This document shows, piece after piece, positions 25,426-33,901 of a DNA stretch of 64,000 nt. The notes under the pieces were generated by a model, which ran no database searches, was not told the DNA's origin, and was given only the letters and a program-made list of their open reading frames with translations. A program made the position numbers and the translations under genes. Origin of the DNA: SZUA-37 sp964472525 (GTDB lineage Bacteria > Pseudomonadota > Gammaproteobacteria > UBA6429 > Thiohalophilaceae); contig CAYYLL010000012.1 of NCBI GenBank assembly GCA_964472525.1, positions 13,147 to 77,146 of the forward strand, in the 5' to 3' direction. Each line of letters starts with the position of its first letter. The first letter of the stretch is position 1.

Positions 25426-26625
25426 ATGAAAAAACAATTACTAAATCGAATAATAATCATGTTGCTAAGTGCTAGCAGTTTTATGGTTGTGGCATCACCT
25501 TATTACAACAATGTTCAAGCTCCAATGCCAACAAGGATGCAGAATCAAAGATCATATCCCATTCAACCTCAAATTATTTCAGTGGTAATCGCATCAACAG
25601 GTAGTAGTGTTGTTTTAGGTGGTACCGTTGTGCCGTTACGCGAAGTAACATTGTCAGCACAACTTTCGGGTAGGGTCGATTACCTCGCTGGTATTGAAGG
25701 TGATTCTTTTAAGGCCGGTGATGTTGTGGTTGCAATTGGTGATGATGATTTGTTAGCAAAACGTGCGCAAGCGTTAGCAAATATTACGGCTCAACAACAA
25801 GCACTACAAAATTCACGTGTGCAATATTCTAAAGAATTTTGGGATCCACGCTCACGAGATGTTGGGCGTATGCCGGGTATGGGATTGCCTTCCATGTTTG
25901 ATATGTTCTTCACTCGGCCAATGGCCAGTGGCATGGGTTATGGTAATCCTATGCTAGAAAGGCAGGCTGACTTATATGCACAAGGTACTCATGTGAGTCA
26001 GGCACGTAGTCAACAAATTGGTGCCTTATCACAATTAAGACAAGTCGATGCGCGATTACGTGATACTCGTACCGTGGTGCCGTTTGATGCCATCATTGTT
26101 AAACGGTTAGTTGAGGTTGGACAAACCGTTCAACCAGGACAACCATTGTTAAAGTTAGCCGATAGTCATGCTTTACAATTAAAAGTAGAAGTTCCAGTAC
26201 GACTTGTTTCCGGCATCCGTCAGGACATGATGGTACCCGCTATTCTTGATGTTGGTAATACACATATTCAGGTACGCGTAGCACAAATTTATCCCGTTGC
26301 TGATAATAATCGTCATACGGTCACCGTCAAGTTTGATTTACCTGATGGTGTCCCCGGTGGCCCGGGTATGTATGCCGAAGTGATGGTGCCCGATATTTCT
26401 ATGCCTATTCAAAACCTTCCTGTTATTCCTGCTAGTGCAGTGATATGGCGCGGGAGTTTGCCTGCAGTCTTTATTATGAACTACAAGAATGAAAAAGAAT
26501 TACGTTTAGTTCGTTTAGGTGAATCTATTGATAAATGGAATGTTGCTGTTTTATCCGGTTTGCGTGCAGGCGAAAGAGTTTTTGCACAACCTTCACCAGG
26601 AATGGCAGCAGGATGGCAAAAGTAA
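25426..26625 (+). CDS. RND-type periplasmic adaptor (membrane-fusion) protein
   Basis: 399 residues from ATG 25426; in-frame TTG further upstream is unlikely. Signal peptide about 1-24. HlyD/AcrA-like order: lipoyl half (LSGRVDYLAGIEGDSFKAGDVVVAIGDDDLL), hairpin, second lipoyl half (DAIIVKRLVEVGQTVQPGQPLLKLA), then beta-barrel and membrane-proximal domains. The hairpin is interrupted by a Met/Gly/Phe/Pro-rich stretch (about residues 147-177, with GMGLPSMFDMFF) unlike ordinary adaptors. It lacks a lipobox. Its partner pump is the next gene; no outer-membrane TolC-type channel is encoded nearby. Confidence 0.88.
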   Translation: MKKQLLNRIIIMLLSASSFMVVASPYYNNVQAPMPTRMQNQRSYPIQPQIISVVIASTGSSVVLGGTVVPLREVTLSAQLSGRVDYLAGIEGDSFKAGDVVVAIGDDDLLAKRAQALANITAQQQALQNSRVQYSKEFWDPRSRDVGRMPGMGLPSMFDMFFTRPMASGMGYGNPMLERQADLYAQGTHVSQARSQQIGALSQLRQVDARLRDTRTVVPFDAIIVKRLVEVGQTVQPGQPLLKLADSHALQLKVEVPVRLVSGIRQDMMVPAILDVGNTHIQVRVAQIYPVADNNRHTVTVKFDLPDGVPGGPGMYAEVMVPDISMPIQNLPVIPASAVIWRGSLPAVFIMNYKNEKELRLVRLGESIDKWNVAVLSGLRAGERVFAQPSPGMAAGWQK

Positions 26626-26676
26626 CTACAAGTAAAATAAGTAATCAGTCTTTATAAAATATCGTGAGTCGTTTTA

Positions 26677-29600
26677 ATGAATGATAATAATAAAAATATA
26701 AAAAAAGAACTTGATGAAAATATTCAACATGATCAAGAGTTGGGTATTGCGGGTCGTATTGCGCGTCAATTTATTAATTCGCCCGTAACACCATTATTAA
26801 TGCTGGCATTTCTTGCTATTGGGGTTCTAGGTTTAATTTTTACACCACGTCAGGAAGATCCAAAAATATCAGTACCGATGGTGGATATCTATGTTCAATA
26901 TCCGGGAGCATCAGCAGCACAAGTAACCAGTCTGGTTACGGATCCACTAGAACGTTTAATGAGTGAAATACCCGGTGTACGACATGTTTATTCCGCAACA
27001 CAGCGTGGCAGCAGTGTTGTCACCGTGCAGTTTATCGTGGGAGAGGAACTGGAAAAATCTATTGTTAAAGTGCATGACAAAGTGCAATCAAATTTAGATA
27101 AAATCCCACCGGGTGTTGCAATGCCATTGGTTAAACCGATTGGTATCGATGATGTTCCTATTGTAACGGTCACCATGTGGTCGAAAGATATCAATGACGA
27201 TATGTTAAGAACGTTATCATTTGATGTTCTACAAAAACTAGAAGAAGTACCAAATACAGGTAATGGATTTATTGTCGGTGGTCGTGCAGACCAAATACGT
27301 GTTGAAGCATATCCTGAACGCTTAAGTGGTTACGGGATCAGTATTGCACAATTGGCCAAAACAATTCGAACCGCCAATGCAGAACGTGCAGCAGGCAATA
27401 TTGAAAGTAACAATCTGGCTTTTAATGTTTACACGGGGGCATTTCTTAAGTCAGCAGCTGATATTTCTAGATTGGTTATAGGTATTCATGATGGTTCACC
27501 TATTTATGTACGTGATGTTGCCAAGGTTTCTCAATCGCCGGAAGAAACAAAACAACTTGTTAATTATTATTCTGGTGTTGCTAGTGAACACGGTTTAAAT
27601 AAAGCGCAAGGTGAACCTGCAGTTACTATTGCAATAGCAAAAAAAATTGGCAGTAATGGTGTATCGGTTGCAAATGCCATTATTAAAAAACTGGATTCAT
27701 TAAAAGGAAAATTAATTCCCAGTAATGTGCATGTAGAAATAACTAGAGACTATGGCAAGAGCGCCAATGATAAAGTAAACGAATTATTAACGGCATTATT
27801 AGAAGCGGCCCTTGCCGTGAGCATTCTCTGCCTGATCGGTTTAGGCTTACGCGCGGCATCAGTTGTCGTTATTATTATCCCCATTGTTATTCTTGTTACA
27901 ATCTGGTCTGCATGGGTTATTGATTACACCATTGACCGAGTAAGTTTATTTGCTCTGGTTTTTTCGATTGGTATTTTAGTTGATGATGCCACGGTTGTTG
28001 TTGAAAATATTTTCCGGCGTTGGTTAGAAGCCGGTAAAACAACGGCAAGTATCGCGATAGATGCGGTTCGTGAAGTGGGTAATCCAACTATTCTTGCAAC
28101 ATTAACCATTATTTCTGCACTATTACCCATGGGGGTGGTGAGCGGTTTAATGGGGCCGTATATGCGACCTATTCCTGTGTTGGGTGCATCGGCAATGTTT
28201 TTTTCTTTAATCGCCGCTTTTGTTTTTGCCCCTTGGCTTGCAATGCGATTTCGCCCTCAAGTTAAAGCCTTAAAAAAGGCAGAAATACGTGAAGAAAAAT
28301 TCCGTGCTTTTATTGGACGCTATTACAAGCCTTGTATGTTGCCACTGTGTAACAACAGAAAGTATGGGCTTATCTTTTTATTTGGATTGATATTTTCAAC
28401 TTTATTGGCTTGTAGTTTGTTCTATACCAATACCGCCACCGTAAAAATGTTGCCATTTGATAACAAGCCAGAATTTAATGTTGTTATTAATATGCCAGAA
28501 GGAACGGCCTTACCAGTCACGGCAAATGTTGCTCGACAACTTACCGAAAAATTACGCACTATTCCAGAAGTGACAGCTGCGCAGTCTTATGTTGGCACTG
28601 CATCCCCGTTTAACTTTAATGGCATGGTACGACATTATTATCTTCGTCAACAGCCATGGGATGCTGATATTCAAGTCATGTTATTAGATAAAAATGACAG
28701 GAAGCGTGCGAGTCATGATATAGCCGTTGATGCCCGACATGTTATTAATAAAATTATTGATCAAACACCTTCTTTAAAAATGACCGGAGTACGTACGCAG
28801 GTCGTTGAAATGCCCCCCGGCCCACCTGTTTTACAAACAGTGGTCGCTGAAATTTATGGCCCCGATGCAAATACTCGACGTCAGGTTGCCAGCGATATGA
28901 CTGGACTGTTTAAAAAAGCAGAGGGCGTGGTCGATGTTGATAACTATATGGCAAACCCATACAACTACTGGCATTTTGAAGTCGATACTGAAAAAGCAGT
29001 ACGTTTTGGAATTTCTGTAGACACTATTAATCAACACCTTGCAATGGCTATGGGTGGTTATCGGTTAGGTGATATTAAGCGAAGGGTAGTGCGTGAACCT
29101 ACTTATATTGTATTACAAATTCCTTTATCAATACGTTCACAAATTAAACGTTTAAAAGATTTACCGATTATGTCGAGTGATGGCAAGACGATTCCTTTAG
29201 GTGAGTTAGGGCGATTTATTTTAGTTAAAGAAGACCAAATTATTTTCCATAAAGACTTACGCGGTGTCGAATATGTAACAGGAGAAATGGAAGGCCGATT
29301 AGGTGCGCCTATTTATGGCATGTTTAATGTGGAAGACTTGCTAGTTAATTACAAAACTCCCGATGGTGTCACGATGACCGGGATGCCAATGGGATTAATC
29401 GGTCCGCCGGACGAAGATATTAAGTCAGGCTTTGAGTGGGGCGGTGAATGGACTGTCACCTATGAAACTTTTCGTGACATGGGGCTTGCCTTTATGGCTG
29501 CACTGATTTTGATATATGGGTTAATTGTTTGGGAATTTAAAAATTTTACTTTAGCCGGCCTGATCATGGCACCTATTCCGTTAACGTTAATTGGCATTAT

Positions 29601-30429
29601 TCCTGGGCATTGGTTAATGGGGGCTGAATTTACAGCAACGTCAATGATTGGCTTTATCGCCTTAGCCGGTATTGTTGTACGAAACTCTATTTTATTAGTT
29701 GAGTTTGTAAAAAATGAAGTTGCACAGGGTAAAGATATTACCGAAGCGGTTGTTGCTGCTGGCCAGATCCGAATGCGTCCTATATTAATCACTGCTTTAA
29801 CCTTAATGGCAGGAGCATGGATGATTATTGACGATCCTATTTTTCAGGGTATGGCTGTTAGCCTTTTGTTTGGTGCTGCAGTAGCAACGGTTTTAACTTT
29901 GGTTGTTATTCCTTTGGGTTGTATCAGTACAGCTAAACAATTTTATTTATTAACAGGTCAGCCTTTCCCAGAAGAAAAAGAAGTGCCTGCATCGGGTGTG
30001 GTCGTTGATAAAAAAGAATCAAATGAATCTTCTACTGCTAAAGAAAGCAAGATTAAGATGATTTTATTAGATTTCTTTAATAAGTATGTAGAAGAATTTA
30101 TTTTAAAGATTAAAACACAGGTAAAAATAATATTTAAAATATTGAACAAAAAAATATCAAATAAATTTTCTGATGTTAAAAATAAAATATATAAAAATAA
30201 CGCAACTCAAAACAAAGAAAAAAAAGAAAGTGTAAAAAATAAATCAGAGGTAAGTAATAATTCTGTTAAAAGCTCGAGTACATCTAGAAAATCAGCAATA
30301 AAGAAGAAGTCAGTTAACAAAAAGAGTAAAGAAGTGAAAACTGGTGAAAACAGTATAGAGAAAAAATCGGCTACCAAGAAAAAAGTTGTCAAGAAAAAAC
30401 GTCGTGGTATTCAGTTAAAGAAAAAATAA
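26677..30429 (+). CDS. RND-family efflux transporter with a long lysine-rich C-terminal tail
   Basis: 1250 residues; ordinary RND pumps are about 1020-1060. The transporter body has twelve membrane helices in two halves with large periplasmic loops. Proton-relay aspartates are present in TM4 (SIGILVDDATVVVENI), and MPEGTALPVTANVARQL and IVVRNSILLVEF mark the second half. From about residue 1085 an extra 160-residue cytoplasmic tail follows: an amphipathic helix region (KMILLDFFNKYVEEFILKI), then Lys/Ser-rich sequence ending KKKRRGIQLKKK, resembling histone-H1-like tails. The pump belongs to the HAE1-like group. Substrate unknown. The tail may bind nucleic acid, anionic lipid or a partner such as the ParA-like protein; that is inference. 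Confidence 0.9.
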   Translation: MNDNNKNIKKELDENIQHDQELGIAGRIARQFINSPVTPLLMLAFLAIGVLGLIFTPRQEDPKISVPMVDIYVQYPGASAAQVTSLVTDPLERLMSEIPGVRHVYSATQRGSSVVTVQFIVGEELEKSIVKVHDKVQSNLDKIPPGVAMPLVKPIGIDDVPIVTVTMWSKDINDDMLRTLSFDVLQKLEEVPNTGNGFIVGGRADQIRVEAYPERLSGYGISIAQLAKTIRTANAERAAGNIESNNLAFNVYTGAFLKSAADISRLVIGIHDGSPIYVRDVAKVSQSPEETKQLVNYYSGVASEHGLNKAQGEPAVTIAIAKKIGSNGVSVANAIIKKLDSLKGKLIPSNVHVEITRDYGKSANDKVNELLTALLEAALAVSILCLIGLGLRAASVVVIIIPIVILVTIWSAWVIDYTIDRVSLFALVFSIGILVDDATVVVENIFRRWLEAGKTTASIAIDAVREVGNPTILATLTIISALLPMGVVSGLMGPYMRPIPVLGASAMFFSLIAAFVFAPWLAMRFRPQVKALKKAEIREEKFRAFIGRYYKPCMLPLCNNRKYGLIFLFGLIFSTLLACSLFYTNTATVKMLPFDNKPEFNVVINMPEGTALPVTANVARQLTEKLRTIPEVTAAQSYVGTASPFNFNGMVRHYYLRQQPWDADIQVMLLDKNDRKRASHDIAVDARHVINKIIDQTPSLKMTGVRTQVVEMPPGPPVLQTVVAEIYGPDANTRRQVASDMTGLFKKAEGVVDVDNYMANPYNYWHFEVDTEKAVRFGISVDTINQHLAMAMGGYRLGDIKRRVVREPTYIVLQIPLSIRSQIKRLKDLPIMSSDGKTIPLGELGRFILVKEDQIIFHKDLRGVEYVTGEMEGRLGAPIYGMFNVEDLLVNYKTPDGVTMTGMPMGLIGPPDEDIKSGFEWGGEWTVTYETFRDMGLAFMAALILIYGLIVWEFKNFTLAGLIMAPIPLTLIGIIPGHWLMGAEFTATSMIGFIALAGIVVRNSILLVEFVKNEVAQGKDITEAVVAAGQIRMRPILITALTLMAGAWMIIDDPIFQGMAVSLLFGAAVATVLTLVVIPLGCISTAKQFYLLTGQPFPEEKEVPASGVVVDKKESNESSTAKESKIKMILLDFFNKYVEEFILKIKTQVKIIFKILNKKISNKFSDVKNKIYKNNATQNKEKKESVKNKSEVSNNSVKSSSTSRKSAIKKKSVNKKSKEVKTGENSIEKKSATKKKVVKKKRRGIQLKKK

Positions 30430-30452
30430 TGAGTAGTGAAGAGGTTAATGTA

Positions 30453-31127
30453 ATGAAAAAAGACAGTAATATTTTATTGAAATTGGTTTTTCCTGTTTTT
30501 ATTCTGGGTTTTATAGCAGTGGCACAAACTCAAGCTGCTGATAACACAGGAAAAAATGTAAATAGAATAAATGATATGCCATCCGCACCCGTAGGGCCTT
30601 ATCGTTCAACACATAATTTCAATAAGACCTCATCAGTAAAACAATTAGATAGCAGGCAGTGGACACCGCCTGCGCCATCGCATTGGGTGCAACAGCAAAA
30701 GCATTCTGCCGTGTCACAACACGATACCAAAATAAAAAATAAGAAACCGCCTTTACAACAATCAATGCCAACTACACAAGCGGTAGTACGCCCCTTTAAG
30801 AATAAACAATGGAGTCCACCTATCCCACCTCAGTGGGTTCAGCAACGTAGACAAATGCAACAACCTGTTCCACCTCAGTGGGTACAACAACGTAGACAAA
30901 TGCGAGTTTATCCATCTGTTTCACCACAATGGACTCAACCACAACATAGACAAATGCAATATTATCCACTTATTCCACCTCCATGGGTTCAGCAACAACG
31001 TCGACAAGTACCTGTTTATCCATCAAGTCCATTTCCGTGGAGACAACAACGTGCCGTTACTCCTAATTTTTATAATTATCCACCCGCTTGGGGGCGTGCA
31101 CCTTATCCCCAATACCGACGTTATTGA
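30453..31127 (+). CDS. exported Pro/Gln/Trp/Arg-rich repeat protein
   Basis: 224 residues from ATG 30453 (the ATG at 30429 overlaps the RND stop and lacks a good signal start). Signal peptide about 1-28 (LVFPVFILGFIAVAQTQA|A). The mature chain is low complexity, with about six variants of a unit built around PPxWVQQxRRQ, for example near residues 119, 133 and 172, spaced 14-20 residues. No globular domain recognised. The aromatic, basic, proline-rich composition suggests an extended structural or surface-binding protein outside the cytoplasm. Confidence 0.78.
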   Translation: MKKDSNILLKLVFPVFILGFIAVAQTQAADNTGKNVNRINDMPSAPVGPYRSTHNFNKTSSVKQLDSRQWTPPAPSHWVQQQKHSAVSQHDTKIKNKKPPLQQSMPTTQAVVRPFKNKQWSPPIPPQWVQQRRQMQQPVPPQWVQQRRQMRVYPSVSPQWTQPQHRQMQYYPLIPPPWVQQQRRQVPVYPSSPFPWRQQRAVTPNFYNYPPAWGRAPYPQYRRY

Positions 31128-31170
31128 ATTATTCATATTGAAAAATGCAGATATTTGAGGGAGTGATGTA

Positions 31171-31686
31171 ATGATGAAAATATTTAAACATTTTAAGTTA
31201 AGGAGCTTAACTTTTATCCTGATATTTTTATTTTTAAACAATATTTTTGCTCAGCCCATTATTTTTTCTTCGGATCAGTGGCCAAAACGTTGGGAACGTG
31301 TCATGCACTATCGACCTATGAATGGCTATATTACCCCTGCAAAAATAAATAATTTTAAAAAGGTAAATCAGTCTAGAGATGATCGTTATCAGTGGTGGGG
31401 GCAACACCAAACTAAACAACGCTATCAACGTAGCCGTACACCTGAGTACAACTATCGATTGTATAATCGATATGAAGCTATTCCGTTAAATCAACGTTAC
31501 GCAATACCTGAGTCGTTTAATTATGGTGCATACCCCAATTACTATGGAAATGTGATTCCAGCTTATCCGGTGATGTATCCAAATTTAGGTGCCTCTAGTA
31601 TAGGTTTGCCGGGGATGGTTTCACCCTATGCTACACCATTTTATATGGCTCCAAGTTTATATCCTCGTATGGGTTATCCATGGTGA
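31171..31686 (+). CDS. exported Tyr/Pro/Arg-rich protein of unknown function
   Basis: 171 residues. Signal peptide about 1-27 (FILIFLFLNNIFA|Q). The middle is Arg/Gln/Tyr/Trp-rich (YQWWGQHQTKQRYQRSR) and the C-terminal third is Tyr/Pro/Gly/Asn-rich (NYGAYPNYYGNVIPAYPVMYPNLG). No known domain. GGAGTG ribosome site before tandem ATGs at 31171. Composition links it to the preceding repeat protein and to the Gly/Asn/Tyr-rich protein that follows, suggesting parts of one extracytoplasmic assembly. Confidence 0.72.
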   Translation: MMKIFKHFKLRSLTFILIFLFLNNIFAQPIIFSSDQWPKRWERVMHYRPMNGYITPAKINNFKKVNQSRDDRYQWWGQHQTKQRYQRSRTPEYNYRLYNRYEAIPLNQRYAIPESFNYGAYPNYYGNVIPAYPVMYPNLGASSIGLPGMVSPYATPFYMAPSLYPRMGYPW

Positions 31687-31877
31687 ATAAAATTAATGAT
31701 GGCATTGGACTAAACGAGGCTGGCTAAACCTTATTAAAAGTTTCCGGAATCTTGTCGAGTATGGGATCCCGAAAATATAGGATGATGACTACGCACTCTT
31801 GGTTATCATCTTGAAGACTTAACAGAGTGTAAAGATATGTTTGTTCATATCAAACCAAAATAGTTAGGAGAACAGTA

Positions 31878-32399
31878 ATGATGAAATTAAAAACTGCAAT
31901 GGGTGCGGCTGCAATTGTAATGGCATTAGCGTTGCCATTATCTTCAGCTAATGCATGGGGTCCATGGGGCGGTGGTGCGCCATGGAATAATGGTTGGGGT
32001 AATAACGGCTGGGGTAATGGAAATGGCTGGGGCAACGGTAATGGTAACGGTTGGGGTAATGGAAGTGGTTGGGGGGATATGAACTTCAGCATGAGTACCC
32101 GTGGTAACAGCAACATGTATGGTAACGGAAACGGAAACGGAAACGGAAACGGCTACGGCTACGGTTACGGTAATGGAAGTGGTTACGGTAATGGAAACGG
32201 TTACGGTAATGGTTATGCACCAAGATATTATGGTGTGCCTAATAATGGTTATCGTCAAGCACCACCACCTCCTCCTCCTGCACCACAAGGATATTACGGT
32301 GGAGGCTATGCACCAGCACCTGGTTATTATGGTGGCCCTGCACCATGGGGTCGTCCACCTGTACCAGCACAGGCACCGGCGGCTAAATCAGGTAAGTAA
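31878..32399 (+). CDS. sulfur-globule-protein-like Gly/Asn/Tyr-rich exported protein
   Basis: 173 residues. Signal peptide about 1-26 (LPLSSANA|WG). The mature chain starts with Asn-Gly-Trp repeats (NNGWGNNGWGNGNGWGN), a short break (GDMNFSMSTRGNSN), then Asn-Gly and Tyr-Gly repeats (NGYGYGYGNGSGYGNG), and ends Pro/Ala/Tyr-rich (APPPPPPAPQGYYGG). Sulfur globule proteins of sulfur oxidisers are small, exported, rich in Gly, Asn and aromatic residues, and coat periplasmic sulfur deposits; this protein fits that description. With soxYZ in the same window the assignment is plausible, though a generic cell-surface glycine-rich protein cannot be excluded. Confidence 0.72.
   Translation: MMKLKTAMGAAAIVMALALPLSSANAWGPWGGGAPWNNGWGNNGWGNGNGWGNGNGNGWGNGSGWGDMNFSMSTRGNSNMYGNGNGNGNGNGYGYGYGNGSGYGNGNGYGNGYAPRYYGVPNNGYRQAPPPPPPAPQGYYGGGYAPAPGYYGGPAPWGRPPVPAQAPAAKSGK
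32121..32168 (+). repeat. in-frame hexanucleotide repeat inside the sulfur-globule-like gene
   Basis: Several tandem copies of GGAAAC, then GGCTAC/GGTTAC, encode the Asn-Gly and Tyr-Gly repeats. The 6-bp unit keeps frame, so copy-number change would lengthen or shorten the protein. Confidence 0.85.
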
Positions 32400-32407
32400 T
32401 GGGTATA

Positions 32408-32434
32408 GGGATTCGATAATCGTTATCGGATCCC
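32408..32434 (+). other. 12-bp hairpin downstream of the sulfur-globule-like gene
   Basis: GGGATTCGATAA pairs with TTATCGGATCCC (one G:T pair) around loop TCG. No T run follows, so it is more likely an mRNA 3'-end protector or processing site than a terminator. Confidence 0.6.
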
Positions 32435-32447
32435 GGACCTACGCTAA

Positions 32448-33239
32448 ATGAAGCAGGTGATAGAAGTGATAAAAAGATTTGGTAACATTGGAATAATGAT
32501 GGTGCTTTTGTTGACATCAATAAGTGTCAATGCTTTCACACTTAATATTGAGTTTTCGGCGGATGCAGTGCAAGTTTCACCAGGGCGCCCGCCATTAACA
32601 TCCAAAATGTATGTAAGTAAACATGCAGTAAGAACTGACATGAATCAGAATGGTTATCATGTTATTGATATTACCTATCCTGAAAAAGGGAAACGGATTC
32701 TTATTTATCCTGATCAAAAAACATACACGCAACAAACAGGTTTGGCAATGTCTTCACCATGGTCATCGAAATTATCAAAAACGCCGTGTGATGGTATTAA
32801 AAATATTCATTGTCAAAAGTTAGGTAAAGAAATAATTAATAATATTAAAACGGATAAATGGCAAATTGAACGCACCGTTAATGGCAAAGTATTTAAAAGC
32901 TTGCACTGGATTGACAGCAAACGACATTTTGCAATTAAAGAAATGTTTCATGATGGTGGTGTGTTAGAACTTAAACTAATGGGTATAACGACTTTAAATG
33001 GAAGAAAAGTTGAAAAATGGGAGTCTCGTTACACTCAGCCTTCAGGCCGTAATCGTTTATCAAATCAATGGTATGACACACAATTAAAAATGGTTATTAA
33101 AGAAGAATTACCCGGTGGGTTTTTGCGGGAATTAAGAAATATAAAGGTAGGTAAACAGGATAAAAATTTATTCAAGTTACCAAAAGGTTACCACAAGGTA
33201 GGTAACACCATAAATAAGTTTAATCAATCAGGACATTAA
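32448..33239 (+). CDS. exported LolA/DUF4412-like beta protein
   Basis: 263 residues. Signal peptide about 1-29 (GIMMVLLLTSISVNA|F). The mature protein has alternating beta strands with statements typical of LolA or DUF4412-like folds: FTLNIEFSADAV, PPLTSKMYVSKHAVRTDM, ILIYPDQKTYTQQ, and a late NQWYDTQLKMVIKEE. These folds carry or sense hydrophobic ligands in the periplasm. Two cysteines (PCDGIKNIHC) could form a disulfide. The family call is by pattern only. The next gene starts 12 bases downstream. Confidence 0.65.
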   Translation: MKQVIEVIKRFGNIGIMMVLLLTSISVNAFTLNIEFSADAVQVSPGRPPLTSKMYVSKHAVRTDMNQNGYHVIDITYPEKGKRILIYPDQKTYTQQTGLAMSSPWSSKLSKTPCDGIKNIHCQKLGKEIINNIKTDKWQIERTVNGKVFKSLHWIDSKRHFAIKEMFHDGGVLELKLMGITTLNGRKVEKWESRYTQPSGRNRLSNQWYDTQLKMVIKEELPGGFLRELRNIKVGKQDKNLFKLPKGYHKVGNTINKFNQSGH

Positions 33240-33251
33240 GTCGGTAAAAAA

Positions 33252-33890
33252 ATGATAACTGTAGTTGCAAATCTAAAAGGTGGGTCGGGAAAAAGCACCG
33301 TTGTGTTTAATCTTGCCTTGTGGTTACAAATGAAAGGACAACCTGTTGTCGCTTATGACCTTGATCCACAACAAACTTTACTGGATGTTGCTGAAGTTAG
33401 ACGAGAAGAAGGCTATGTGCCTGCATTACAGGTTTATCCTCCTAGGGAAAGTTTATTAGATGATTTGAATTACCACACAAAGAATGTTCATGTATTAGTT
33501 GATGTGGGTGCGGCGAATATTGATGCAATGAAAAAAGCAATTAAAACATCAGACCAAATTATCATTCCAGTACCGCCTAGTCAGCCGGATGTTTGGGCAA
33601 CACAACGTTTTATGGACATTGTCGATGATGCAACAATGGGACGGCCACCCAAAATGAGGGCGTTTGTAAATAGAGCCGATACGCATTGTGCCGTTAGAGA
33701 GTCTGATGACACTGAAGATGCGATTAAACAAATACCCAATATAAATTTAATACCCAAACGATTATTTCAACGAACTATTTTCAGGCGGTCATTAAGCGAG
33801 GGGATGGCTGTATTTGAAATGTCTAAACGTAGCAAGGCAACAGATGAATTTAATGCATTTGCTGGTTTTGTATTCCCTGAATTTGCTTGA
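33252..33890 (+). CDS. orphan ParA/MinD-like ATPase
   Basis: 212 residues. Deviant Walker A KGGSGKST at about residues 9-16, switch/Walker B segment VHVLVDVGAANID, and IPVPPSQPDVWATQRF, a typical ParA loop. It is short and has no N-terminal DNA-binding helix domain or nearby parB, so it belongs with the small orphan ParA proteins (McdA, PpfA-like) that position cellular cargo on the nucleoid or membrane. It sits in the middle of an envelope-protein operon, an unusual context. Cargo unknown. Confidence 0.85.
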   Translation: MITVVANLKGGSGKSTVVFNLALWLQMKGQPVVAYDLDPQQTLLDVAEVRREEGYVPALQVYPPRESLLDDLNYHTKNVHVLVDVGAANIDAMKKAIKTSDQIIIPVPPSQPDVWATQRFMDIVDDATMGRPPKMRAFVNRADTHCAVRESDDTEDAIKQIPNINLIPKRLFQRTIFRRSLSEGMAVFEMSKRSKATDEFNAFAGFVFPEFA

Positions 33891-33901
33891 GGAAAAATAA
33901 A

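Noticed and set aside
32121..32168. Short repeats considered as a CRISPR array
   Set aside because: Units are 6 bp, in frame and without spacers.
31850..32288. Long open frames antisense to the Gly/Asn-rich gene
   Set aside because: They result from the low-complexity repeats; no ribosome site and no sensible protein.
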